This document shows positions 45,841-54,107 of a DNA stretch of 64,000 nucleotides, piece by piece (the stretch's first letter is position 1; every line of letters starts with the position of its first letter). The translations under genes were made by a program, and so were the position numbers. This stretch comes from Phycisphaerales bacterium UBA2402 (GTDB lineage: Bacteria; Planctomycetota; Phycisphaerae; Phycisphaerales; UBA1924): the NCBI GenBank assembly GCA_002343715.1, contig DDSA01000208.1:13422-77421 (forward strand), in the 5' to 3' direction. The notes beneath the pieces were generated by a model. It saw only the letters and a program-made list of their open reading frames with translations, searched no databases and had not been told where the DNA came from.

Positions 45841-46619
45841 GCGGAGCGGTGCTCGATATCTCGGGGGTGTGCAAGTCCTTCGGCGGCCTCAAGGCCGTTC
45901 AAAGTTTCTCGCTCAGACTAGGTCCCGGTGACCTGCAGGGCCTCATCGGCCCCAACGGCGCGGGCAAGACGACCTGCTTCAACCTGCTCACCGGCGTCTA
46001 TCGGCCCGATGCCGGGAGCATCACGCTCTGTGGTACGCAGATCGTGGGCATGAGGCCAAACAGCATCGCCCGCTGCGGCATGTCCCGCACGTTCCAGAAT
46101 ATCCGGCTCTTCGGCGATCTTTCGGTGCTCGACAATGTACGAGTCGGCGGCCACCTCCGCGTGCGGCACAGCATGTTCAGCGCGATCCTGCGTTCGGCGG
46201 GCAGCCGCGCGAGCGAGGCGGCCATGCGGCGGCGCGCGATGAGCCTCCTGACCTTCTTCGGGTTGGCGGATCGGGCCGACGAGGTCGCCCGCAACCTGCC
46301 TTACGGCGATCAGCGAAAACTGGAGATCGCCCGCGCCCTGGCCACCGAACCGACGGTGCTGCTGCTTGATGAACCCGCCGCGGGGATGAACAGCGGGGAG
46401 AAGGTCGCGCTGCGCGACATGATCCGACGCGTCCGCGACGAGTTCAAGGTGACGGTGCTTCTGATCGAACACGACATGGGCCTGGTCATGGACATCTGCG
46501 AACGCATCACGGTGCTCGATTACGGCGAGACCATCGCCGCCGGCACACCCGCCGAGGTGCAGGCGAACCCCAAGGTCATCGAGGCGTACCTGGGCGCCGA
46601 GGAGGGTGTCCATGCTTGA
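45837..46619 (+). CDS. livG: Branched-chain amino-acid ABC transporter ATPase LivG
   Basis: A 260-residue ATP-binding subunit. Walker A is GPNGAGKTTCFNLLTG, the signature motif is LPYGDQRKLEIARAL (YGDQR, a variant of LSGGQ typical of LivG), Walker B is VLLLDEPAAGMN, and the switch histidine is in VLLIEHDMGLVM. The GTG at 45837 overlaps the livM stop by 4 nt; sequence further upstream in this frame belongs to livM. It pairs with LivF at the cytoplasmic face of LivHM. The stop overlaps the livF start by 8 bp. Confidence 0.96.
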   Translation: MSGAVLDISGVCKSFGGLKAVQSFSLRLGPGDLQGLIGPNGAGKTTCFNLLTGVYRPDAGSITLCGTQIVGMRPNSIARCGMSRTFQNIRLFGDLSVLDNVRVGGHLRVRHSMFSAILRSAGSRASEAAMRRRAMSLLTFFGLADRADEVARNLPYGDQRKLEIARALATEPTVLLLDEPAAGMNSGEKVALRDMIRRVRDEFKVTVLLIEHDMGLVMDICERITVLDYGETIAAGTPAEVQANPKVIEAYLGAEEGVHA

Positions 46620-47328
46620 AGTCACGGACCTCCGCGTCAACTACGGGGCGATCAAGGCCCTCCACGGCGTGACACTGCGCGTGAACCGCGGGGAGATCGT
46701 CACGCTCATCGGCTGCAACGGTGCCGGCAAGTCCACCACGCTCCGCGCGATCTCGGGCATCGTGCGTGCCGCGGGGGGGAGCATCACGTACGAAGGACGT
46801 GACCTGGCCGGATTGAAACCGCACGACATCGTTCGTCTCGGCCTGGTTCAAGCCCCGGAGGGGCGCGGCATCTTCTCGAACATGACCGTCGCGGAGAACC
46901 TGGAACTCGGTGCCTTCATCCGGAGCGATCGGGACGGAATCTCGGCGGATCGCGAGAAGGCCCTCACGCTCTTCCCGCGACTGCGGGAACGCCTCGACCA
47001 ATCGGCGGGAACACTCAGCGGCGGGGAACAGCAGATGCTCGCCATCGCCCGGGCCTTGCTCACTCGGCCCAAACTCCTTCTGCTCGACGAACCGAGCCTG
47101 GGACTGGCGCCGCAGATCGTGCAGATCATCTTCCGAATCATCCGTGAGATCAACGAGCAGGGCGCGACGATTCTCCTCGTGGAGCAGAACGCGCACATGG
47201 CGCTCAAAGTCGCCCACCGCGCGTACGTCCTCGATGTGGGGCGGATCGTCATGGAGGGCAAGGCGAGCGACCTGGCCGCGAGCGAAGACGTCCAGGACGC
47301 CTACATGGGCCGCAAACGCGCCGGCTAA
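46612..47328 (+). CDS. livF: Branched-chain amino-acid ABC transporter ATPase LivF
   Basis: A 238-residue ATP-binding subunit. Walker A is GCNGAGKSTTLRAISG, signature TLSGGEQQMLAIARAL, Walker B KLLLLDEPSLGLAPQ, and switch histidine replaced in ILLVEQNAHMAL (LivF proteins typically have VEQNA). The ATG at 46612 is chosen over a GTG at 46606 because GGAGGG lies 5-6 nt before it. It closes the livHMGF operon. Downstream, 18 bp separate it from the convergent GAF protein gene. Confidence 0.96.
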   Translation: MLEVTDLRVNYGAIKALHGVTLRVNRGEIVTLIGCNGAGKSTTLRAISGIVRAAGGSITYEGRDLAGLKPHDIVRLGLVQAPEGRGIFSNMTVAENLELGAFIRSDRDGISADREKALTLFPRLRERLDQSAGTLSGGEQQMLAIARALLTRPKLLLLDEPSLGLAPQIVQIIFRIIREINEQGATILLVEQNAHMALKVAHRAYVLDVGRIVMEGKASDLAASEDVQDAYMGRKRAG

Positions 47329-47346
47329 ACGCGAGCGTTCCTGCGC

Positions 47347-48462
47347 TCACGCCGCGGCGGCATCGCTCCCCCACTCTTCCTTCGGCTTGCCGCGGTAGTG
47401 GGTCTTGATGACCCGTGCGAGTTGGGCACCGAAGAGTTCCGTGATGACGCTGAGCGCGGGCTTGACGCTCTCGGCGAAGGGGTGCCGACGGTCCCGAAAG
47501 ACCGCGAGCACGGCGATGCACTCCTCATCGGACCAGCAGGCCCGTACGGCGAGCGTGGAACCGGAGAGCCAGTGTTCCTCATCGATCCGCTCCATGCTCA
47601 GTTGTCCCGGATTCACGACAAGCGTCAGTTCGCGGTGCGCCTCGCACGCCGGGGCGAGATCATCGGCGAGTTGGCCCAGCATGATCTCGGCCGAGTCCTT
47701 CGGAAGATCGAAGTTGATGTACGCCCCGAGTGTGTAATCACCCCCCGTGCCGGGAAGGAAGATGGCGGCGTTGGTGGACCCGGCTTTCTTCAGGACGTAC
47801 TCCAGCGTCGTGCGCAAGAGGCCTTCGAGTTCCAGCTCCTGGCGAATCAACGCGTTGAACTCGGCCCCCAGGGCCACCCGTTCCATCTGCTCAGAGAGCG
47901 TGCGGCAGGTGCCGCCGACGCCGGAGGCGAGTTCACCGACCTGTCGCAGCAGTTGCGTGTGCCCCTCGCGCAGCGCCTCGACACTACGGCGGAGGTGCGC
48001 CCGGCTTCGGGCGCGGGTGCGAGCCCGATCACCGGCCGACCTCGCAAAGGCCGCTGCACGCAGCACGAGAGACGCATTGGGCCTTCCCTCGCACGGAACG
48101 ATGTCGTGCACGCCCAGCCGAGTGGCCCTCGCCGCTCGCTGCGCATCGTTTCCTCGGAGCATGAAAACCCGACCGACATTGAAGCGGCTCAAGGACGCCA
48201 GTGTGTTCCACGCCGTTTCCCCCAACGCGTCATCCACGACCACCACATCGGGGCCGCCCCTGCCCAGGCGGCTCAGAGCAGATTCCGAATCGGCATCGGT
48301 CACAACCGTCGCGCCCAGTTGTGTAAGACCACCACGGAGTTCATCTCGCTCAGGTCCATCACCCGAGACAAGCAGGAGATTGATGCGTGATGGACCCGGC
48401 GGAGGCGCGGCCGGAGGTGCCTCGTGCAAGTTTCCAGCGCGACGTGTTCGGGGGCGGTTCAT
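47347..48462 (-). CDS. Degenerate receiver plus GAF-like domain protein
   Basis: A 371-residue cytoplasmic protein. Residues about 26-140 look like a response-regulator receiver (INLLLVSGDGPERDELRGGL, then PDVVVVDDALGET with a candidate phospho-Asp at 77 or 78). The N-terminal acidic pair is missing and the lysine position is IVPCEG, so phosphotransfer is doubtful. A basic linker (RARTRARSRAHLRRSVEAL) leads to a helical stretch and a GAF-type sensor domain at about 205-355 (LLRTTLEYVLKKAGSTNAAI, LAVRACWSDEECIAVLAVF). There is no output domain, so it probably works through protein partners. It is convergent with livF and 299 bp from the HTH-receiver gene. Confidence 0.7.
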   Translation of the reverse strand: MNRPRTRRAGNLHEAPPAAPPPGPSRINLLLVSGDGPERDELRGGLTQLGATVVTDADSESALSRLGRGGPDVVVVDDALGETAWNTLASLSRFNVGRVFMLRGNDAQRAARATRLGVHDIVPCEGRPNASLVLRAAAFARSAGDRARTRARSRAHLRRSVEALREGHTQLLRQVGELASGVGGTCRTLSEQMERVALGAEFNALIRQELELEGLLRTTLEYVLKKAGSTNAAIFLPGTGGDYTLGAYINFDLPKDSAEIMLGQLADDLAPACEAHRELTLVVNPGQLSMERIDEEHWLSGSTLAVRACWSDEECIAVLAVFRDRRHPFAESVKPALSVITELFGAQLARVIKTHYRGKPKEEWGSDAAAA

Positions 48463-48761
48463 GGGTCGATCGTGGTGGCTTCAACGGATACGCCGTCGCT
48501 GGGTGCATCGGCCCGATCACCGCGGCGATTGAGCACAGAATCGGACTGCACGCACGGAATCACCCCCGGGAAAGGGAGACGCCGGTGAAATCAGACGATC
48601 CCGACCCGTTGTTGCCCGTACACCGGCCACGATTGCGGCACCCGCATGTGTGAGGCAAAGAGTCTCGGCGTTCCGCCATCTCGCCGTGGGAGTTCCGGGA
48701 CTTCGTCTCACACGTCTTCCCGACGTCCTGTGGACGCCGAGAATCACTGCGGCCTTACCTC
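48463..48761. other. Intergenic, no gene recognised
   Basis: 299 bp between two minus-strand signalling genes. It should hold the promoter of the receiver/GAF gene. I see no terminator with a T-tract and no small gene. Confidence 0.45.
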
Positions 48762-49379
48762 TCACTCAGCGGGCGACTGCATGTGTAGCAACTGAGCGAT
48801 GATCGAAGTCAGTTGGGCGTGGTCGAAAGGTTTAGGCAAGAACGCGTCCGCTCCCGCGGCGATGATCGCCTTGATCTCCTCCTGCTTCGCCACGCCGCTG
48901 ACACACAAGATGCGGGTCTGCTCGAACCGCGGATTCTCGCGGATTCGTCGGCAGATGACCGTCCCGTTCAGGTCGGGCAGCATGTAATCGAGAATAATCA
49001 GGTGGGGCCGAAGGCTTTCGGTGAGCATCCCCGCGTCGTACCCGTTGGAGGCGGAGCGCACCTCGAACCGCGGGTCGCGGGCGAGGACGGTTTCGAACAT
49101 CGCGATCATCTCCGGCGAATCATCAACAACCAGCACGCGACGCTTGCCCCCGCTCTCGATGGCGGAGAGAGGGATGTTATTCGCCTTCATGAACTTGATC
49201 AGATCCTCGCGTGGGATTCGGCGGAACTTGCTCCCGGGGACGCGGAATCCTTGCAGCCGGCCCGAGTCGAAGCAGCGGATGATGGTCTGCTGGCTCACCT
49301 TGCAGATCTCGGCGGCCTCACCGGTGGTAAAGACCCGCTTCTGGGCCGGGTCTTCACTTTGTTGATTGGTGTCGGTCAC
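48762..49379 (-). CDS. Excisionase-type HTH fused to a response-regulator receiver
   Basis: A 205-residue regulator. Residues about 15-65 form a MerR/excisionase-like winged helix (VFTTGEAAEICKVSQQTIIR, then RVPGSKFRRIPREDLIKFM). Residues 80-200 are a complete receiver: acidic pair D86-D87 in RVLVVDDSPE, phosphoacceptor D131 in LIILDYMLPDLNG, S161 and K183 (FLPKPF). The order is reversed from usual response regulators, where the receiver comes first. It probably binds DNA in a phosphorylation-dependent way. No histidine kinase is nearby. This domain order is seen in Planctomycetota and some delta-proteobacteria. Confidence 0.88.
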   Translation of the reverse strand: MTDTNQQSEDPAQKRVFTTGEAAEICKVSQQTIIRCFDSGRLQGFRVPGSKFRRIPREDLIKFMKANNIPLSAIESGGKRRVLVVDDSPEMIAMFETVLARDPRFEVRSASNGYDAGMLTESLRPHLIILDYMLPDLNGTVICRRIRENPRFEQTRILCVSGVAKQEEIKAIIAAGADAFLPKPFDHAQLTSIIAQLLHMQSPAE

Positions 49380-49562
49380 GATGCGGGCCTCCAGAGTTCG
49401 GCCGGAGCGGTCCCGTGGTCGTTTCCGTAACGCCCACGAAACTCCTGTCGTCCAACCGTCAGAAGTTCACATCGACCCCCAGTTCTCCCACCTTCACACC
49501 GGCACTCATCATCGGGGCAGTCTGTAGTGAAAGCCCGGAGTGCACCGGTCCACGTGCAGTTT

Positions 49563-50291
49563 TCAGGACCCTCCCCCACCTTTTCCGGGCGGGTGTAACT
49601 CCCGCCACTTGGTTACCGCTTCCGGCTCGCGCGGATACAGAGGAAGCAGCGCCGCGGGATCGACGGACGGATAGTGGGAACAAATCTCAAGGCAAGCCGC
49701 AGGATCGAACTCGGGCCGCTCGACGGGGACTCTCAACGCCGCCGCGGCGGCGCTGATCGGGTCGGGCAGGTGGTGATCGGCGATGATTCTCTGAGCGCCG
49801 AGCATGGGGAGGTCCGCCGCCCGAACAATCCGGGGAACTCCTGCCGGCAAGGCCCCGCCGTCAAAGAGTGTGGCGTAGGACGAGTCGCCCTTGGAGGCCA
49901 GGAGAACCGCGAAGGGCCGCGGTCCGGGGCGCACACGTGCGGCGGCGACGGCCGCGCTCGGCACGGCGATGCACGCGGCACCGGTGACTTCCGCGATCAT
50001 CTTGGCCGCAACGATGGCGAGACGCACGGCGGTGAATCCGCCCGGCCCGGCGGACACGGCGATTGTCTTGATGGAACGGGGCGATCCGCCCGAAGCGTTC
50101 AGGGCTGTATCGATGGCCATGAGCAGCGTGTCATCGTGAGGGCGGGAAGGGTCGATGTCGTAACGCGCGAGGATGTCGATCTGGTGTCCGCGCAATCGCC
50201 CAACCGCGACACCCGGTCGAATCGCGTGCTCGGGCGTCCACGCTGATGGGTTGCTGGTCTCGATGGCCAGAATGTGATGCCGGTCGGGCAC
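49563..50291 (-). CDS. tsaB: tRNA threonylcarbamoyladenosine biosynthesis protein TsaB
   Basis: A 242-residue ASKHA-fold protein. With TsaD and TsaE it makes the t6A37 modification of ANN-decoding tRNAs. The N-terminal strand ILAIETSNPS and the block AVSAGPGGFTAVRLAIVAAK, the TsaB form of GPGSFTGLRxG, identify the family. SDP-like C-terminal segments are shorter. The GTG at 50291 (MPDRHHILAIETS) is chosen because the conserved core begins there; no clear ribosome-binding site is present, and upstream residues would run into the promoter region of the divergent outer-membrane gene. Confidence 0.9.
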   Translation of the reverse strand: MPDRHHILAIETSNPSAWTPEHAIRPGVAVGRLRGHQIDILARYDIDPSRPHDDTLLMAIDTALNASGGSPRSIKTIAVSAGPGGFTAVRLAIVAAKMIAEVTGAACIAVPSAAVAAARVRPGPRPFAVLLASKGDSSYATLFDGGALPAGVPRIVRAADLPMLGAQRIIADHHLPDPISAAAAALRVPVERPEFDPAACLEICSHYPSVDPAALLPLYPREPEAVTKWRELHPPGKGGGGS

Positions 50292-50368
50292 CGACAAGGC
50301 TAGCGTACCACTCCTGCTCGTGTCGCCCGCACCCACTCTCGGGCGTGTACACTCGGCCCGGAGACTCC

Positions 50369-51301
50369 ATGCGAGCAGCAAACCGATCCGTCATTCTGTC
50401 CATTCTCTCGTTCACCGCGGCCAGCGCCGCCCAGATCAACCCCGCCGCGGGTGATGCCCCGCGGGCGGTCGTGAAAGCCGATGCAGAACCCGCCCAACCC
50501 GAATCAGCCGGCCCGACGAGTTCCCCGAATGAAGGTTCGGCGTGGACGCTGGAACTTCACCCGTGCGTCTGGTACATGGGGATGAGCGGTGATGTGAAGT
50601 TGCCTCGGAGCGGGGGAAACTCTTCCTCGGTCGACCTGCGTGATCTCGATTTGAACAGCCCCCGTATCGCTCCGTTCGGCGAGGCAACGCTAAGACATGG
50701 AAAGTGGATGGTCGGATTCCGTGGCTTCGCATTCTCGACCGAGCAGGACGCGACACCGGGGATCACGTCGAACCTTGGCAACATCGAACTTTCGCCCGGG
50801 AGCACGGTGCGTTCCTCGCTCGACCTCGCGGCGGTCGAGGTCGAAGGCGGGTACACGTTGTTCTTTGTCGAGCGTTCACCGCTGGACTCTGGCGGCTTCA
50901 AGTTGCGAACGCGGCTCGACGCTGTCGCGGGCGTGCGCCTGATGAGTTTCGAGTTTGACACCGTCAGCCTGTCCGGGCCGGGCGGCGATCCGACGGGTCC
51001 GGCGCAGAGCGCCGATGAGTTCACCGCCATGCCGCTCGTCGGCGCGCGAGTCACGGCGGATTTTTATGAAGACTTCTCGATCATACTCGAAATGACCGTC
51101 GGGGGTCAACCTTTCGGTGATGATTGGTCCTACGGCTTCGACATCATCGTGGGCGGTCAATGGCGACCGATCCAGCACGTCGGCGCGCAGATCGGGTACC
51201 GCGCGCTCTTTCTCGGACTGGCGAGCGGCAACGGAGATGACGAGTTCGAGTTCAACGGCGCCGCGCAGGGGCTTTATGCCGGCGTGACCTTCGACTTCTG
51301 A
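50369..51301 (+). CDS. Outer-membrane beta-barrel-type protein
   Basis: A 310-residue exported protein of unknown function. A signal peptide (SVILSILSFTAASAA) is followed by a low-complexity Pro/Ala/Glu linker (about 21-55), then alternating beta-strand-like segments (WTLELHPCVWYMGMSG, KWMVGFRGFAFS, VEVEGGYTLFFVE, LYAGVTFDF). It ends in phenylalanine, as expected for a beta-barrel inserted by the BAM complex. The predicted size fits an 8-12 strand barrel. The ATG at 50369 precedes the signal peptide directly. It is divergent from tsaB with 77 bp between them. A role such as surface porin-like or structural protein is inference. Confidence 0.7.
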   Translation: MRAANRSVILSILSFTAASAAQINPAAGDAPRAVVKADAEPAQPESAGPTSSPNEGSAWTLELHPCVWYMGMSGDVKLPRSGGNSSSVDLRDLDLNSPRIAPFGEATLRHGKWMVGFRGFAFSTEQDATPGITSNLGNIELSPGSTVRSSLDLAAVEVEGGYTLFFVERSPLDSGGFKLRTRLDAVAGVRLMSFEFDTVSLSGPGGDPTGPAQSADEFTAMPLVGARVTADFYEDFSIILEMTVGGQPFGDDWSYGFDIIVGGQWRPIQHVGAQIGYRALFLGLASGNGDDEFEFNGAAQGLYAGVTFDF

Positions 51302-51503
51302 TGTGAAGTTAGAGAAAGTGTCCGCCATGCCTCGATCAGCCGAGATAGCATGTTGCGGGACCAGAGGGAACTCGGTGTATGGGACTGTCGGGTCGGGAGA
51401 AACGCCGACGGAGCGGAAGCCGAAAGGCGGGCATGGCGAGCGGGCACACGCGTGGAGGTCGGGCCGGCGGATCGGCACACCGACACGAACTGAGGGAGTG
51501 GTC

Positions 51504-51896
51504 ATGACGGTCGAAGGGCGAAAAACCCGAAAATCACAGGGGGCCTCCGGCGTATGCACTTCGACCAAAAAGGAGTTGGTCGAACGTGTGGTACAGCGGA
51601 CAGGATACCCGAGGGTCATGGTGCTGCGTTGTGTTCAGGAGTTTCTGGACCAGATCGTCCGGGAACTGAAGAATGGCCACCGACTCGAGTTCCGGGATTT
51701 CGGCGTCTTTGAGTTGCACGAACGTGCCGCCCGCACCGCGCAGAACCCGCGCACACTGGAGAAAGTGGCTGTCCCGGCACGGAAGATCATCAAGTTCAAA
51801 CCCGGGCTGGCGATCCGGACCATCCTGTCGTCCCAGAGCGCGGCCGCCACACTCACCGAAGTGAAACCGGCCCGCAAGCGTGCCACACCGATGTAG
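51504..51896 (+). CDS. HU/IHF-family DNA-binding protein
   Basis: A 130-residue nucleoid protein with the HU core (about 20-112). It has the dimer helices (KKELVERVVQRTGYP, VQEFLDQIVRELKNG) and the beta-arm blocks LEFRDFGVFELHERAAR, NPRTLEKVAVPARK and IIKFKPG, matching the GxF..R.AR.GxNP..G...F.PG pattern. It has extra N-terminal (about 20) and C-terminal (about 18, ending KPARKRATPM) basic tails beyond the 90-residue norm, as in some planctomycete and actinobacterial HU proteins. The ATG at 51504 has GGGAG 7-8 nt upstream. A strong terminator follows 106 nt after the stop. Confidence 0.93.
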   Translation: MTVEGRKTRKSQGASGVCTSTKKELVERVVQRTGYPRVMVLRCVQEFLDQIVRELKNGHRLEFRDFGVFELHERAARTAQNPRTLEKVAVPARKIIKFKPGLAIRTILSSQSAAATLTEVKPARKRATPM

Positions 51897-52001
51897 ACCG
51901 GCAATTGATAAAATTTTCACAAGTTCCGCGTGGCCCGGGCAAGCCGTTGTCGCTTCATGAATAGGAGTACCACTCCTCCGACGCGACACACCTCTCTTGC
52001 T

Positions 52002-52044
52002 GTCCGGGGCCGAATCCTGTGTGGGCGGTCCCGGACGCTTTTTT
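52002..52044 (+). terminator. Rho-independent terminator of the HU-family gene
   Basis: 11-bp stem with one G-T wobble (52002-52012 with 52026-52036), 13-nt loop, then GC and six T (52039-52044). A smaller perfect hairpin at 51963-51977 (AGGAGT/ACTCCT) precedes it. Confidence 0.88.
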
Positions 52045-52052
52045 GATGGGCC

Positions 52053-53624
52053 TCAGGCAAAGACCGTCACGAATCGAGAATCTGACGAGGTGCTGACCAG
52101 ACCGCCGTTGATCGATGCGCGGGCGGGGAGTTTCGGTGCGGCGAAGGAAGAGCCGGTGGCCTGTCCCCGGATCAGAATATTGCCCAGCCTGCTGAACGCA
52201 TCGATAAAACGGTCATCACCGTTCAAAAACCGGTTATCCACCGGATCAAGGCCGGCGGCGATCAGGCTGTTGGTCATCGACCCCATGACGCGAATCACAT
52301 CGATCTGCCCCGTGCCGAATCGATCCGCGGCCGGGCCAGTGCCGCCAACCGCCGCGTCGGAGCCGAGGTCGGCCCCGGCCACGATCACGGCCCCAGAGAG
52401 CGACCCACCCACGAAGAGGGTGTCGATGTTCCTGGCGGCGAGCGTGCCCGACATCGTGTTGGTCACCTTGAACCCGCGAATCACGCCGGCGATATTGGCA
52501 CCGAAGCCGGTGGTGGTCGAACCGACACTGATCGAGTTCACATTACCGAGAATGTCCCATCGCCCGGTGGCGGCCCCTCGGATGGTGACAGATGAGAGCA
52601 CAGGCGCCGTACCGGATCCCGCGATGCTCAGGTCGGGGTCAAACCCGCCGCGGATCGTCAGACGATCCACGCGCGGAGCGACAAAGGCATCATCGCCACC
52701 GTCGAATGTCTGCCACAGCGCGGCGTCCAGCCGCGATATCGGCTGCTCCGATGACAGGCTGACATTGACCAGGTTGCGAACCTCGATCCGCGATGTGCGA
52801 CCGCCGCCGCCGATGGACCAGGCGCTGTTGCTCACATCACGCAGTTCAATCCTTCCGACCGCGCCGGAGATCGAGATATCGCCGTTAATATCCACACGCG
52901 GGGCAATGATCAACCCGATCGGGCCATCGACGGTGATGCCACCAAGGGAGGCGAAGATAAAACTGTTGGGGGTCTCGATGTCGAGACGGGTCCGGGCGGT
53001 GGTGCCAGTCAGGACCAGAGAAAATGAACCGCCGCTGGAGATCAGTTCGCCCCGCCCGCCGCCACGAAGGTCGATTTTGATGAACGACGTGAACGACAGG
53101 AGCATCTGGAGATGAAGACTGCCGTTGCGACCGATGTCTCCAAAGTCATACGAGATGGTGACGCTGCCCGGCGCTTCGCCGGAGTTGTTGCTCGTAGTCT
53201 CTTCATCACCGCCGAAGACCACCCTGGCCAGCACCTTGTAATCACCGGCGGGGAGCGTGACACCGGGCTGCACCAAGCCGACAAGGTCGTGGGGCATCGG
53301 CACTTTGACCGAGGCCGTCGCTCGCCCGCCGGGGCGGAACGCGCTCTGTAGAGGCCTACGCGCGAACACAAAATCCCGGCTGTCGATCGTCGAGTCGCTG
53401 CTGAGCAGAAACTCGACCGACGCAGGACCTCGGAGTGTCTGATCACCGATGTTCTGAACCGTGGCCGACGCCGAGATCATCCGTTGCGCCAACGGCTTGG
53501 AAAAACTGACGGACGCGGAAACCGCTTCCATCGCCAGGTCACCGGCGAGCAGCGTGCGTGGTTCGAGTGCCTCAAACGGGTTGGTGAGCATGGCGTCAGC
53601 CGGTTCGGGGGGGGTCATGTGCAT
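52053..53624 (-). CDS. LEPR-XLL surface protein, first paralogue
   Basis: A 523-residue probable cell-surface protein. Residues 17-27 read FEALEPRTLLA, the LEPR-XLL motif common near the N-terminus of large planctomycete surface proteins, where it replaces or precedes a normal signal peptide. Residues about 35-155 look like a CARDB-type beta domain (SASATVQNIGDQTLRGPASV, VTLPAGDYKVLARVVFGGDE). The rest is Gly/Ser/Ile-rich beta-repeat text resembling a beta-solenoid (IGGGGRTSRIEVRNLVNVSL, LFVGGSLSGAVIVAGADL). Its architecture matches the gene at 54108-55649. The ATG at 53624 is kept; ATGs at 53618 and 53591 are possible. Function is unknown. Confidence 0.82.
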   Translation of the reverse strand: MHMTPPEPADAMLTNPFEALEPRTLLAGDLAMEAVSASVSFSKPLAQRMISASATVQNIGDQTLRGPASVEFLLSSDSTIDSRDFVFARRPLQSAFRPGGRATASVKVPMPHDLVGLVQPGVTLPAGDYKVLARVVFGGDEETTSNNSGEAPGSVTISYDFGDIGRNGSLHLQMLLSFTSFIKIDLRGGGRGELISSGGSFSLVLTGTTARTRLDIETPNSFIFASLGGITVDGPIGLIIAPRVDINGDISISGAVGRIELRDVSNSAWSIGGGGRTSRIEVRNLVNVSLSSEQPISRLDAALWQTFDGGDDAFVAPRVDRLTIRGGFDPDLSIAGSGTAPVLSSVTIRGAATGRWDILGNVNSISVGSTTTGFGANIAGVIRGFKVTNTMSGTLAARNIDTLFVGGSLSGAVIVAGADLGSDAAVGGTGPAADRFGTGQIDVIRVMGSMTNSLIAAGLDPVDNRFLNGDDRFIDAFSRLGNILIRGQATGSSFAAPKLPARASINGGLVSTSSDSRFVTVFA

Positions 53625-53836
53625 CTCTGAATGGATCGGTCGTGAACAGGTCTATCGGACACTCAACTCCGTGACGTGGAATACGCCAACTCGGAGCGAC
53701 CGCCACGGAAGGGTACACCCGCACACCCCCACGCCTTCCCGCCGGTAGAGATTGTTCCACATGCCATACGCTCCCCGCGGGACACGGTTCAAGGAATTCA
53801 TCCCGTCACCACGGTTCTGCCACACCCGCCCCGAAC

Positions 53837-54106
53837 ATGCTGAAGACACTCGTCGGATTCTTTCTATCTCTTGTCGGCGCGGGGATCATGCTCACCGGGG
53901 CGTGGATCGCCCTTTCCGCGCTGCTGGGCCTCTATCAAGCCGCCCTGCAAGACCCGCTCGGGCAGCCGGAAGGCACCGAGAAGGACGTCTCCGTCGCGAT
54001 GCTCCGCGGCGTGTACATCGGCGCGGCGGGCATCGTCCCGTTCCTGATCGGCTCGGTGCTGTTGAAGACGGTCTTTTTCAGACGCCTCGCCAGACGCCGG
54101 CCCTGA
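53837..54106 (+). CDS. Small two-helix membrane protein
   Basis: An 89-residue protein with two hydrophobic segments: about 5-32 (FFLSLVGAGIMLTGAWIALS) and about 58-80 (GVYIGAAGIVPFLIGSVLL). A charged loop (QPEGTEKDVSV) lies between them and the C-terminus is strongly basic (FFRRLARRRP). It is not a recognised family. It sits between two LEPR-XLL genes on the opposite strand, one bp from the second one's stop, so it may be related to their handling, but that is only positional. No clear ribosome-binding site is seen. Confidence 0.6.
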   Translation: MLKTLVGFFLSLVGAGIMLTGAWIALSALLGLYQAALQDPLGQPEGTEKDVSVAMLRGVYIGAAGIVPFLIGSVLLKTVFFRRLARRRP

Positions 54107-54107
54107 C

